DNA of 64,000 bases from Nitrospinae bacterium CG11_big_fil_rev_8_21_14_0_20_45_15 (GTDB taxonomy: Bacteria > Nitrospinota > Nitrospinia > Nitrospinales > VA-1), in assembly GCA_002787235.1 (NCBI GenBank), contig PCWG01000028.1, forward strand, positions 1 to 64,000, written 5' to 3'. This document shows, piece by piece, positions 1 through 8,668 of this stretch (position 1 is the first letter of the stretch; every line of letters begins with the position of its first letter). The notes below the pieces were generated by a model that was given only the letters and a program-made list of their open reading frames with translations, made no database searches and was not told the origin of the DNA. The translations under genes and the position numbers were made by a program.

Positions 1-2693
1 GCCGCGTCACAAGCGGTCCATGTAACTACCGTCGTGGTGCTCGCGGTGTAATTCGCAGGAGCGTCACTGGAGATAGAAACAACGCCAACCGCGTCGGTCG
101 CCGTAGCGGAACCGATAGCGACAGCCGTTTGTGGACCGGTCGCTTCCGTCGTTACATCCGCCGGAGCGGTGATGACCGGAGCGGTGGTATCCGTAACCGT
201 TACGTTTTGCGTGCCGGTTGATGTGTTACCCGCCGCATCCGTTACAGAGTAGTTGACCACGGTGGTTCCCACAGGGAATGTCGCCGGAGCGTCATTGGTT
301 GGCGTCACAGCACCATCTACTGCGTCAATGGCCGTTGCGGTACCAATCGCAACTGCAGTCGCCGCACTAGTGGCTTCAACCGTCACATCTGCCGGAACCG
401 TGAGGACCGGAGGTGTGGTATCGGTTACGGTCACCGTTTGTGTGGCTGTACCGGTATTGCCGTTAGCATCGGTCACACTCCAGGTGATTGTTGTTGTTCC
501 ACCCGGGAAAGGACCTACGTTGTCGGGCGTAGGTGTCAAGGGGCCATCCACCAGATCAACTGCCGAGGCTGTCCCCAGAGGGATCGGACTCAAGGCCGCT
601 GTCGCTTCCTGGGTGATGTTCGCCGGAGCGGTCACTACGGGAGGCGTGGTATCGGTTACGGTCACGTTTTGCGTACCGGTTGATGTGTTGCCCGCCCCAT
701 CGGTTGCCGAGTGGGTGACCACGGTGGTTCCCACAGGGAAGGTTCCTGGAGAGTCATTGGTGGTAGGCAAAGAACCGCTTACCACGTCAGTCGCCGTTGC
801 GAAACCTGTGTGAACCAGAGTTGCTGGACCGGTGGCTTCAGTTGTTATGTCAGCTGGAACCGTGAGGACCGGTGCTGTTGTGTCTCGCACTGTAACCGTG
901 GTGGTGTCAAGTGGAGAACTAACCAGGCCATCACTCACAGTCAGTTGGATTGTATGGACTCCCGCAGGGATCAACACCGTTGGTGTCGCTCCACTTGCTG
1001 TTCCAAAGGGGCCTATCCATGAGTAAGTCAGAGGATCGCCGTCCGGATCGGAGGAACCTGTTCCATTCAATGTGACGCTGGATCCTGGAGGGCCCTGTTG
1101 CTCTACCGTTTGATTGGGACCGGCATCCGCTGTTGGAGCCTGATTCAAGACGACAGAGCCCGAAAGGGTGATGGTCGTGGTTCGGCCAAAGGCGTTTCGG
1201 CCCACGGCTTTGATGACGACCGTTTCACCATCGGCGAGATCCGTCACTCCAAACGATGAAGTGAATGGAGCCGAAGAGTCGGTTCCCAATGCAGTCGATC
1301 CAGAGCTTGCAGATTCTCTGAAGAAGCTGACTGTTACAGGAGGATTGCCCGAGTCCAGAATGTTGATACCGATCGGGATGCCTGTTCCAGAGAACGCCGT
1401 GCCGTTGGCAGGAGTGCTGAAGGACATGGGAGGCCCTGCGTTATCAACCGTTACATTTGAGGTTTTCTCAATGGATTGACCACTGGAAAAACGTGCAATG
1501 GCCTTCAATGTAACCGGGCCATTTGCCAAAGGACGTGAATCAAACGTGGTCTGGAAGACTCCGCCTGCATCCGGGCTGGTGTCGGTTCCTACGAAGACAC
1601 CATTCACATAGAAGTCAATCTTCGTCGTGTTTGGAATATCGTCCGTAGTTGCCTGAAAAATGATGCCCGTACCCGATACGGTACCGGTGGGTTGAAGGAT
1701 AGTCACTGCCGCCAGAGACCCTAACGCGCTGGTCAAATCTCCCGCATCAAGGATGTAGGCGTAGTCTATGGAAGTGGACTGACCCGGAGCCAGCGAACCG
1801 AGATCGTAAGCCAATACGATGGCGGCATCGGCATAGTTAAGAGATGCAGGTTGGTTCGGATTGTTCAATATAGAGTCCGTGTCACGGTTTGCAAAGCCAT
1901 GGGATGCCGCGACAACGGCTCGTGGATCGATGGTTCCCAATCCAAGGGTCAAATCATTGTAGCCCGATCGTTTTGCGATGGCTATTGATAGAGCCTTGTC
2001 GAGATTTCCTGCCGGACGTGCGGCCAGGTTAACCCGGGGACCGGAAGCGGGACGGGGAGGCTGGAATTGAACAAAGTTGTATGTTGAATATCCATATCCC
2101 CAAGGTTGCCCTTGATCGGGATCGACATTACGCATGTATTCCAGTGAGTTCAAAGTCGTGCTACCAACGTTGGTCATGACCACGTTGATGACGAAGTACA
2201 GGTCATTCTGGTTCAGCGTGATTGTCTTGGTGATTTGCAGTTGGTCCGGACCAGAGCTTGCGGTGCCTTGCCAAACGGCCTGTTCGGTGGCTCCCGAACT
2301 GGTTTTGGTGAGGCTGGAAACGGGAACCTGGAAGGAACCGCTCAATCCAAAGTTGCCGAAATTCTTCTCACTGGTGGTGGTCCATTCAACAGCCCAACCC
2401 TCTTCAGGCGAACCGGGAACAAAGAAGTCGCCCGAATAAGCGGGAGTTCCAACGCCCCAGCCATCGCGACCGTAGTCGGCCACAAAGCCCAGACGGCAAC
2501 AAGCTCGGGGATGATATCCCGCAGGTGCGGAACCGGACGTTCCGAAAGACGCCGAATTATGAATACCAACTTCTACATAGTTGCCTTTCAAAAAAACTTC
2601 AGCGGATGCCATGTTGGTGAAGAAACCAACGATCAACAAGGCCATGAAAGAAATAAAAAGAGTCTTCTTCTTCAACAGGTTTAAATGTTTCAT
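1..2693 (-). CDS. Secreted PKD/HYR-repeat surface protein (3' end beyond the window)
   Basis: An open minus-strand frame of 897 codons runs off the left edge without a stop. The N-terminus (MKHLNLLKKKTLFISF...) is a typical signal peptide ending near ASA-E at about residue 31. Residues about 32-350 form a secreted domain with GNYVEVGI and GTSGSAPAGYH motifs that I recognise only loosely. Ig-like stretches follow, then a PKD domain at about 516-598 (DAGPNQTV, SSDPDGDPLTYSW). From about 599 there are at least four HYR repeats of about 78 residues, each opening with TxPPVxTxPAD and ending SVTDxxGNT. HYR and PKD domains are known as extracellular adhesion or spacer modules; the role here is inferred as a cell-surface or matrix protein. 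Its ATG overlaps the stop of the small secreted gene upstream (ATGA), so the two are probably translated together. All plus-strand frames here are antisense shadows. Confidence 0.85.
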   Translation of the reverse strand, partial: MKHLNLLKKKTLFISFMALLIVGFFTNMASAEVFLKGNYVEVGIHNSASFGTSGSAPAGYHPRACCRLGFVADYGRDGWGVGTPAYSGDFFVPGSPEEGWAVEWTTTSEKNFGNFGLSGSFQVPVSSLTKTSSGATEQAVWQGTASSGPDQLQITKTITLNQNDLYFVINVVMTNVGSTTLNSLEYMRNVDPDQGQPWGYGYSTYNFVQFQPPRPASGPRVNLAARPAGNLDKALSIAIAKRSGYNDLTLGLGTIDPRAVVAASHGFANRDTDSILNNPNQPASLNYADAAIVLAYDLGSLAPGQSTSIDYAYILDAGDLTSALGSLAAVTILQPTGTVSGTGIIFQATTDDIPNTTKIDFYVNGVFVGTDTSPDAGGVFQTTFDSRPLANGPVTLKAIARFSSGQSIEKTSNVTVDNAGPPMSFSTPANGTAFSGTGIPIGINILDSGNPPVTVSFFRESASSGSTALGTDSSAPFTSSFGVTDLADGETVVIKAVGRNAFGRTTTITLSGSVVLNQAPTADAGPNQTVEQQGPPGSSVTLNGTGSSDPDGDPLTYSWIGPFGTASGATPTVLIPAGVHTIQLTVSDGLVSSPLDTTTVTVRDTTAPVLTVPADITTEATGPATLVHTGFATATDVVSGSLPTTNDSPGTFPVGTTVVTHSATDGAGNTSTGTQNVTVTDTTPPVVTAPANITQEATAALSPIPLGTASAVDLVDGPLTPTPDNVGPFPGGTTTITWSVTDANGNTGTATQTVTVTDTTPPVLTVPADVTVEATSAATAVAIGTATAIDAVDGAVTPTNDAPATFPVGTTVVNYSVTDAAGNTSTGTQNVTVTDTTAPVITAPADVTTEATGPQTAVAIGSATATDAVGVVSISSDAPANYTASTTTVVTWTACDA

Positions 2694-3100
2694 TCGGCAC
2701 CTCCTGCGGTACTCGTTGCGGTACTGACAACCGTTGATCCAGAACCGTCCGTGGCTACGACGGAAACATAAAGATCACCGGATAGCATCGCTCCGATTTG
2801 CGGGCTTGCGCCTGTTGGCAAATCCCAGTTTGCTGTTGCTGTCGCTCCTGCCGTCAGAGAACCAACGGACAAGGCGTGGGTGGAAGCCGCAGGAACATAA
2901 ATAGGGCCTGTGGCGATCAGTTCAACACCGGTCAAATCTCCCGTCCCGGTGTTGGTCACGCTCACTTCCAGGCTGACCACGGTTTGGTCGCCCGAAGGGG
3001 TCTCTCCCAGGTAACGATGCTGGATCGACACTCCGGCGTAGGCCGTGGATGCAAAAAATAATGCGAACACAGCGAGGGTTGAAATTAATTTCTTTAGCAT
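2690..3100 (-). CDS. Small secreted protein, first gene of the PKD/HYR operon
   Basis: This 136-residue protein starts MLKKLISTLAVFALFFASTAYA, a clear signal peptide cleaved before GVSIQ. The mature part (about 114 residues) is rich in Ser, Thr, Gly and Val, with a beta-sandwich-like pattern (VSLEVSVTNTGTGDLTGVELIATG), as in CARDB/DUF11-like domains. I cannot assign a family with certainty. An ATG four codons upstream is possible, but GGAGAG lies about 6 bases before the ATG at 3100, so that start is preferred. The stop codon overlaps the start of the PKD/HYR protein, suggesting the two secreted proteins work together at the cell surface. Confidence 0.75.
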   Translation of the reverse strand: MLKKLISTLAVFALFFASTAYAGVSIQHRYLGETPSGDQTVVSLEVSVTNTGTGDLTGVELIATGPIYVPAASTHALSVGSLTAGATATANWDLPTGASPQIGAMLSGDLYVSVVATDGSGSTVVSTATSTAGGAE

Positions 3101-3160
3101 TTCTCTCTCCATTTAAAAATCTAAAGTTTACAAAGGGGTACTGCAAAAACAAAAAATCAT

Positions 3161-3194
3161 AAGAAGTTTTACCTTTCATAAGGCAAAACTTCTT
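3161..3194 (-). terminator. Long hairpin with minus-strand T tract
   Basis: AAGAAGTTTT (3161-3170) pairs perfectly with AAAACTTCTT (3185-3194). An inner CCTT/AAGG stem and a TCAT loop continue it, with a single A/C mismatch between the stems. On the minus strand it is followed by ATGATTTTTTG, so it resembles an intrinsic terminator for the operon ending at 3481. It could instead lie in the 5' leader of the secreted-protein operon that starts at 3100 and act as an attenuator. Confidence 0.55.
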
Positions 3195-3480
3195 ACTGAT
3201 AGAGGAACCTGGATTTTTTTATTTGATCGCAAACGTTGTGAAATCTTTTGTTTGCAGGGTGGGGGTGTTTTTCAATTTAGTAATATGCAACACCCAAAGC
3301 TGTAAATGTAATGTTTGAAAGGGGCAAAAAGGGAACTCCCTCCAGAGATCTCCTATGACCCTTTTGCTTATTATCTATGTTAAGGCTTGTGGGGGAAAAA
3401 GCAAATAAAAAGATACATTTGTGTGAAAAAATATAAAATTGTTGTTTTTAGACAAAGGGGGGTGCTTGAAAAACAGAGAA
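3195..3480. other. Intergenic region, no gene seen
   Basis: An AT-rich spacer between two minus-strand operons. It contains an imperfect inverted pair, GCAAAAAGGG (3324 region) and CCCTTTTGC (3357 region), with a loop of about 25 bases, and several A runs. No reading frame with a ribosome binding site and no recognised RNA gene was found. Confidence 0.4.
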
Positions 3481-3987
3481 TCAGGAGGTCTTTTTTAGGC
3501 GGGAAGAGATGAGCAGACCCAACGCCAAAGCCAGCGGGACATACAGAAGGAAAGGGCGGCCGATTTGAGTGAAACCTGCGAAAAAAGTAACCAGCCCTAC
3601 TATGAAGCCATTGTTTTCATGGAAGAAAATGCTGTCGGTGGGCATGGATTTGTCAAGCATGGTCACAAAGAAATGACCGGCCCATAATCCAGAAATGGCC
3701 ACTCCGATGCTGGCAACGGGCAGGGTGAGAGGGGAAAAAGGATTGTAGGAGACCAATGTGTATACAATATAATAACTTATGGTGCCCAGACCCACTCCCA
3801 GAGGCATGCTCAATCGGGGAATCCAGAGTCCGGAGACCGTTCCCGTCATCCACGAGAGGGTTATGACCATGTAAGTCAGGTATGCCGACGAGATGTTTAT
3901 CTGTAATAACATCAGGAATCCGAATTGCAGTACGGCAAAAAACCATCCGGTAAAAAATGCGGTGAGAGAGAGTTTGAGTTTGATCAT
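3481..3987 (-). CDS. Small polytopic membrane protein downstream of the spermidine-synthase-like gene
   Basis: This 168-residue protein is mostly hydrophobic, with about five membrane segments (for example LTAFFTGWFFAVLQFGFLML and FVGLVTFFAGF-like stretches) and a basic C-terminal tail (SSRLKKTS). The start at 3987 (MIKLKLSL) is chosen because it lies one base after the upstream TAA, with GAGGAT just before it. The frame extends 31 codons further upstream, but that part overlaps the neighbouring gene and is unlikely to be translated. I do not recognise the family. The tight spacing implies it is co-translated with the membrane-bound aminopropyltransferase-like protein and may partner it in the inner membrane. 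Confidence 0.65.
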   Translation of the reverse strand: MIKLKLSLTAFFTGWFFAVLQFGFLMLLQINISSAYLTYMVITLSWMTGTVSGLWIPRLSMPLGVGLGTISYYIVYTLVSYNPFSPLTLPVASIGVAISGLWAGHFFVTMLDKSMPTDSIFFHENNGFIVGLVTFFAGFTQIGRPFLLYVPLALALGLLISSRLKKTS

Positions 3988-3988
3988 C

Positions 3989-5488
3989 TTAATCCTCAAA
4001 ATAGCGTCCCATAAACCGTTCCCAACCTCGGCGCAAGACAAGATCGAGGGTGTCGATTTGCAGGGCTTCTGCTTTGACAAGGTAAAAGGGGATATCGCCA
4101 GGGGGAATGATTTTCAAACTGTCTTCATCTTCAAAAGATGCGGCTATGCGTCGTACATCGGCGACTGTGAATGGCAGTTTGTCTGAAGCGTAAGCAAAAC
4201 TGCGGTCGCCTTCTTCGCTGTCTAAAACCATCACTTCTTTGAATGCCATGGCAAGAGCCGCCGTTACCCGTGCGGGAGTGCGATTGTTTTGTTGCAGGGG
4301 GCCACTCAATTGCACAGCGATCACCCCCTTTTCATCCATGCGGCTACGCACCAGCTTGTAGAACTCTGCGGTGTGCAATATGGCTTCCTGCACTGTAAGG
4401 GGAGAGGGGATGTCCATGATGACGAGGTCAAACTTTTCCTTGCTTGTTTTCAGGAAATGCTTGCCGTCGTCGATGATAAGGTCCCATCGATCCAATCCTT
4501 GCAGGGTCTCTGGCGGAGTGAAAAATAGTTGCCCCGCTTTTAATACGCCGGAGTCCAGTTCCACCGAGGTCAGTTTTCTGGTATAGGGGTAAACTTTGGA
4601 TACGGAGGACAAGGTTCCGTTGCCGATGATGAGTGCTCGTTCAGGCTGAGTCAGTTTGGCGGGAACTTTGGCGATGTAATAATTCAATACTTCGAGGTCG
4701 CTGGAGTTCAGGTTTTGTAGACCATCCAGGTACAAATATTTGCCACCATTGGGCTTTTGCAACACTTCCACTTTTTGATAAGGGGAATTGATGGAATACA
4801 AGAGTGCGATATCATCTTGACCGTGTTTGTACTGGTACAAGAGTTCGGTGCTTTTCATATCCCTGGCATCAAGACCGAAGGAAGCCCCGATGGCGAGGGC
4901 GGCAAACAATCCGGTCAAAATCCTGTTTTTCAGAGCCAGGTACAAAATCACCGTAAGAAAAGTCCAGTAGACCATCAATAAAGGGCTCAATACTTTATTC
5001 CAGCTCCAGCCTATGATGATGAAACCGACCACAAATCCAGACAATTCTACCGAGTAAAAAATTTTCAATCTTTGTCGGGAATCCGCACCATCGTCTTCGC
5101 CGTGAACCAGTTGCGGTAGAAAACAGGCGAACATGGAACTGAATAACAGTGCGTAAACGAACATCAATCCCATATAAGCGGCACCGGAATCGCCGTTATT
5201 GCTGATAAAGACAGCTAAGTATCTATAAGAAAAGGGAAAGCTGAGGTGTATGAAAATTGAGGCGAGAAACAGATATTTGAAAACGGAACGGGACAATCGC
5301 CGTGACAATACATAGCCAATGGAAAGTCCTGTGAAGAAGGCCGCAGTGACTAAAACGATAACGACTTCTTCGCCATAAAGGATGGCGACAAAGTCGCGAA
5401 TCATTAAAAATTGAGCAATGCTCAGGCAGATTCCAACTAAAAATAAAAGAACACATTCTCTTATTAGTTGGAGAGTGACGCGTTTCAT
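3989..5488 (-). CDS. Membrane-anchored spermidine-synthase-like protein
   Basis: A 499-residue protein in two parts. Residues 1-215 contain about seven hydrophobic segments. Residues about 225-440 resemble the Rossmann-fold PABS domain of spermidine/spermine synthases: a SPYQKVEV entry motif, YLYLDGLQN, ALIIGNG in place of the usual glycine-rich loop, SVELD for the cosubstrate-binding acid, and DLVIMDIPSP near the active site. Family members transfer aminopropyl groups from decarboxylated S-adenosylmethionine to amines. The glycine loop here (IGNGTLSSV) is weaker than the canonical GGGDG, so the substrate may differ. It lies 31 bases after a lysine 2,3-aminomutase, suggesting an amine-modifying pathway at the membrane. 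Confidence 0.7.
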   Translation of the reverse strand: MKRVTLQLIRECVLLFLVGICLSIAQFLMIRDFVAILYGEEVVIVLVTAAFFTGLSIGYVLSRRLSRSVFKYLFLASIFIHLSFPFSYRYLAVFISNNGDSGAAYMGLMFVYALLFSSMFACFLPQLVHGEDDGADSRQRLKIFYSVELSGFVVGFIIIGWSWNKVLSPLLMVYWTFLTVILYLALKNRILTGLFAALAIGASFGLDARDMKSTELLYQYKHGQDDIALLYSINSPYQKVEVLQKPNGGKYLYLDGLQNLNSSDLEVLNYYIAKVPAKLTQPERALIIGNGTLSSVSKVYPYTRKLTSVELDSGVLKAGQLFFTPPETLQGLDRWDLIIDDGKHFLKTSKEKFDLVIMDIPSPLTVQEAILHTAEFYKLVRSRMDEKGVIAVQLSGPLQQNNRTPARVTAALAMAFKEVMVLDSEEGDRSFAYASDKLPFTVADVRRIAASFEDEDSLKIIPPGDIPFYLVKAEALQIDTLDLVLRRGWERFMGRYFED

Positions 5489-5519
5489 AGACGCAGAGTA
5501 TTATATGACATCGTAGAGG

Positions 5520-6638
5520 TCAAGCGGTCATTCTGCAGATATTGTCCTCGTTGGAAGCTATTTTGTCTGAAGCGTCTGTTGTGGGTTGAGGATAGCGATA
5601 CACTTTGCCGTCGTAATTTCTCAACAGTACCTCTTTATCGTTAAATTCAACGACCGAATCGGGAAGCAAACGTACTTTGCCACCACCGCCGGGTGTATCG
5701 ACAACAAAGGCAGGTACGCCCATGCCGGAGGTATGGCCCTGAAGATCGCGAATGATGTCCAGACCCTTTTGCACCATTGTGCGGAAGTGGTTGCTTCCCA
5801 AGGTCATATCGGCCTGGAACAGATAATAAGGTTTCACTCGGTTTTTCAAAAGTTTCTGAAACAGTTCCTTCATGATAGCGGAGTCATCATTGACACCTTT
5901 GAGCAATACCGTTTGACTGCCCAGAGGGATTCCTGTATCCGCCAGCATACCCAGAGCTTTTTCCACTTCGGGAGTGATTTCTGCAGGGTGATTGAAATGA
6001 ATGTTGAAAAACAGAGGCGAGTATTTTTTCAGAATGGCACAAAGCTCTTCGGTGATCCTTTGTGGAAGCGTACCCGGGACACGAGTCCCGATGCGAATGA
6101 TTTCGAGATGCGGAATGGCGTGCAAATCGCCGAGGATACGGTCCAGTTCATTATCGGGTACCAATAGAGGGTCACCGCCCGACATGATGACATCGCGGAC
6201 TTCCGGGTGATTGCGGATGTACTCGATGCCTTGACGCAAAGTCTCACGTGTGACAATGCCGGGGAATCCTATTTTTCGTTTGCGTGTGCAAAACCGGCAG
6301 ATGATCGGACACTGGTTGTTGAGCATCAGTAGAACCCGGTCGGGATAACGATGCACCAGCTCCGGTACGGGCATATCGCCTTCTTCATTGAGAGGATCGG
6401 CGGTGAGTTGTTCTTCTTCGTCAAAAAAGTCGTCCAGCTCTTGCATTGTGGGAACCACTTGTTTCCACAATGGGTCATCCGCGCTCTTTATTTGGTCGAG
6501 AAAATAAGAGTTGATTCGAATGGGAAAAACTTCTGCAACTTTTCTCAAACGTTCCCGGTATTCCTCTGAATCTGGGATAAAAGGTAAGTCTTCAACTTTT
6601 ACCACGCTACTGCTTAAAAGTTTTTGCCATTCTTGCAT
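5520..6638 (-). CDS. kamA: Lysine 2,3-aminomutase (radical SAM, PLP)
   Basis: A 372-residue radical SAM enzyme. C110, C114 and C117 form the CxxxCxxC iron-sulfur motif (CPIICRFC). SGGDP at 153-157 is the SAM-binding element. K321 in PGGGGK is the expected pyridoxal-phosphate lysine. D277 (ADMTLG) and D314 (VVDTPGG) match the two aspartates that bind the lysine epsilon-amine in KamA, so L-lysine to beta-lysine is the likely reaction rather than glutamate mutation. It is shorter than clostridial KamA because the cysteine-rich C-terminal tail is missing, and longer than EpmB. No beta-lysine acetyltransferase (ablB), epmA or efp is in the window, so the fate of beta-lysine is unknown. AAAGGC lies before the ATG at 6638. 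Confidence 0.85.
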   Translation of the reverse strand: MQEWQKLLSSSVVKVEDLPFIPDSEEYRERLRKVAEVFPIRINSYFLDQIKSADDPLWKQVVPTMQELDDFFDEEEQLTADPLNEEGDMPVPELVHRYPDRVLLMLNNQCPIICRFCTRKRKIGFPGIVTRETLRQGIEYIRNHPEVRDVIMSGGDPLLVPDNELDRILGDLHAIPHLEIIRIGTRVPGTLPQRITEELCAILKKYSPLFFNIHFNHPAEITPEVEKALGMLADTGIPLGSQTVLLKGVNDDSAIMKELFQKLLKNRVKPYYLFQADMTLGSNHFRTMVQKGLDIIRDLQGHTSGMGVPAFVVDTPGGGGKVRLLPDSVVEFNDKEVLLRNYDGKVYRYPQPTTDASDKIASNEDNICRMTA

Positions 6639-6718
6639 TGATTTGCCTTTAATAAGTATCAGATATAAGGTTTAGGCCAAAGGTCTATGAACACTTTTCA
6701 GTGAAAACGATAAAGTCA

Positions 6719-6973
6719 TTAAGAGGTCTTCGGCGAATAGTTTTTTTTCAAATGATCGATGATGTCGTACTCGTCGTCGAGAATAATTTCACCGTCGACC
6801 AGTACAGGGACTGTGGTTTGACCAGAGATTTCGAAGACCTCTGTTCTTTGGCTGTGCGACCAGGGGACATCTATTGTTTCGTAATCAAGATTCAAACGTT
6901 TCAATTCATTGCGTACCATGGCGCAATAACCACAACCGTCGATGTTATAAAGTATGAGTGTTCCCATGGTCAT
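6719..6973 (-). CDS. Glutaredoxin-like protein
   Basis: An 84-residue thioredoxin-fold protein with a CGYC redox motif near residue 14, TVPVLVDG (cis-proline region) at about 54-61 and a C-terminal helix (YDIIDHLKK). Glutaredoxins reduce disulfides or glutathione adducts in the cytosol. The start at 6973 overlaps the stop of the ATP-grasp-like gene (ATGA), with another ATG two codons inside. The coupling suggests a thiol step or redox control of the neighbouring pathway. Confidence 0.8.
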   Translation of the reverse strand: MTMGTLILYNIDGCGYCAMVRNELKRLNLDYETIDVPWSHSQRTEVFEISGQTTVPVLVDGEIILDDEYDIIDHLKKNYSPKTS

Positions 6974-8412
6974 TGAAGATCTTTATCAGGGGTAAGTTTT
7001 ACGGCACATGGAACCATAATAGCAGTGGTCATGCCATGAATTTTCTTTTTGTCACTGGGACATATAGTAGCGAGGATGCCTCCCAGCCGGGCCTGATCTT
7101 CCACCACGAAATAATAAGGTGTCAATCGAACTCTCCCTTGCATTTCTTTCAGGGTACTTGATTTCCAGTCCCAAAAAGGGACAGGGTACTGTTTGCCTTT
7201 GTGAAAATCCTGCAGGATAGACGGGTTTTGGGAAAAATTTTCCAAGCCCTCCTTAAGAGCAAACTTCCACTCTTCAGAAGAAACATCGTGTCCTACGGTC
7301 ACTCCCCGACTTCCCCATGATAGCGGAGAAAATCCAGAAGGTTTCAATACCAATTGCCGTTCTTTCTGCGTTAAGTCATTCAACACTCCCCAATTCTGAA
7401 CGGGAGTTCCTTTTACTTTCAAATCAGGGATCACGCCATGAGGGGGTAATTCGCGATTGTCCAGAGTCCAGGTCTTGGGAATTAGATGAGCTAGAATCTC
7501 AAAAGTTTCAGACCCCAGTTCTTTTTTCCATAAAGTGTGCAGAGCGGGATGATGAAAGAGAGAAAATACCAGCTTTTCTTCAAGAAAGGGCTTGTAAGGT
7601 GGAGAAACGGAAACGGTTCCCTTTTTAATGGCGTATTGGATCAATTCGGCCTTGGGAATGTTGAGCAAATCAAACAATTCATAAAATCGGTAAACCGCAG
7701 AGACTGCAATTTCAACGCCATCTTCTTCAAGATATAAACCGGATTCTCGAAAAACAAGTTCTCGCGGATGTTTGACGTAAACAGGATGGCCTGCTTTTCT
7801 CAGAACCCGTCCGAGGTACTGCATTTCACTACGATAATCTTCTGCTTCGTCGGATACGATCAATGCCACGACACAGTCTTTTTTACGCGCAACGCTTTCG
7901 AGCATTTTGTAAAAAAGACTGACAATGCCGCCATTCTCAGAGCCAATGATATTTTCGATTTCAACATTGCTGTACAAGGCCGCCAAAGCGGCTGTCAAAC
8001 CAAAGCCACCGGGAACCGAATCCAGCTCGGTCACAGCAAAACCGTTTTCGGTCGGGATCACATCGGGCCGGATGATGCCGGGCAAGTGATTGCGAAATCG
8101 TTTCATGCGGGAAAAATTAAGTAAATCCGCCGGTTTGCCACGATTCAGATATTCGGCAAACCAGGGGGCCAACTTCCCGCTCATGCTGTCGAAGTAAAAT
8201 TGATTGAGGGTTTTGTAAAATTTAAGAAGATGCGGACCGAGATCCACAAAAAAGTCACGATCTTCGGGAGAGATGTAAAAAGGGCAGGGCGAAACACGCC
8301 ATGAGTTGACCTTTTCTCCGGTATCACCGGGCCCTCCTGGAAGTGAAAAAAGTCCTTCGGAGGTTAGGGAATCCTTAATTTTTATGCAAGTATCTTCGAG
8401 CTGAGAGTTCAT
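6970..8412 (-). CDS. Conserved protein with ATP-grasp-like features
   Basis: A 480-residue soluble protein. Two stretches recall circularly permuted ATP-grasp (glutathionylspermidine-synthase-like) proteins: RPDVIPTENGFAVTELDSVPGG at about residues 115-135, and LVLKPSGFSPLSWGSRGV at about 355-372, followed by an ILQDF strand. ATP-grasp enzymes join a carboxylate to an amine or thiol. I infer a ligase, without proof. The ATG at 8412 is used; a TTG twelve codons upstream is possible, and neither has a strong ribosome binding site. It is the first gene of the operon with glutaredoxin, KamA and the SpeE-like membrane protein. An alternative is a non-catalytic relative of the fold. Confidence 0.5.
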   Translation of the reverse strand: MNSQLEDTCIKIKDSLTSEGLFSLPGGPGDTGEKVNSWRVSPCPFYISPEDRDFFVDLGPHLLKFYKTLNQFYFDSMSGKLAPWFAEYLNRGKPADLLNFSRMKRFRNHLPGIIRPDVIPTENGFAVTELDSVPGGFGLTAALAALYSNVEIENIIGSENGGIVSLFYKMLESVARKKDCVVALIVSDEAEDYRSEMQYLGRVLRKAGHPVYVKHPRELVFRESGLYLEEDGVEIAVSAVYRFYELFDLLNIPKAELIQYAIKKGTVSVSPPYKPFLEEKLVFSLFHHPALHTLWKKELGSETFEILAHLIPKTWTLDNRELPPHGVIPDLKVKGTPVQNWGVLNDLTQKERQLVLKPSGFSPLSWGSRGVTVGHDVSSEEWKFALKEGLENFSQNPSILQDFHKGKQYPVPFWDWKSSTLKEMQGRVRLTPYYFVVEDQARLGGILATICPSDKKKIHGMTTAIMVPCAVKLTPDKDLQ

Positions 8413-8668
8413 TGAAAGAAGCCTAAACAATCTCTGGATAAAAGTCAATTAGGTCGAGCGATGTCTGGAAAAATTACCAAAACAATGTGATTTTTTTTAA
8501 ACTGCCGAGCCGAAAGTTATTCCAGATTTGTGCTGTCGACGGCTGAGATATGGATTCATTGATTAGAGTCAAATGGCAGTGTTTTATTGGTGTTGAAGTG
8601 GTTATGATAAAATCAGATGCTATTTATCAGTATTTTGATTTTTTTCAAATGCAATTAAAGGGGTTGTG

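Noticed and set aside
1-900. Regularly spaced repeats of about 230 bases that might suggest a tandem DNA element or CRISPR-like array
   Set aside because: The period matches one HYR domain and the frame is open throughout, so these are coding repeats; there are no short identical repeats with unique spacers.
253-1479. Several plus-strand open frames rich in Val, Thr and Ala
   Set aside because: They are antisense to the minus-strand HYR/PKD protein, whose translation shows a signal peptide and recognised domains; the repeats keep the opposite frames open.
5520-6638. Assignment of the radical SAM enzyme as EpmB (EF-P lysylation)
   Set aside because: The similarity in HFNHP, LLKGVND and VVDTPGGGGK, and the length, fit KamA better; no epmA or efp gene is nearby.
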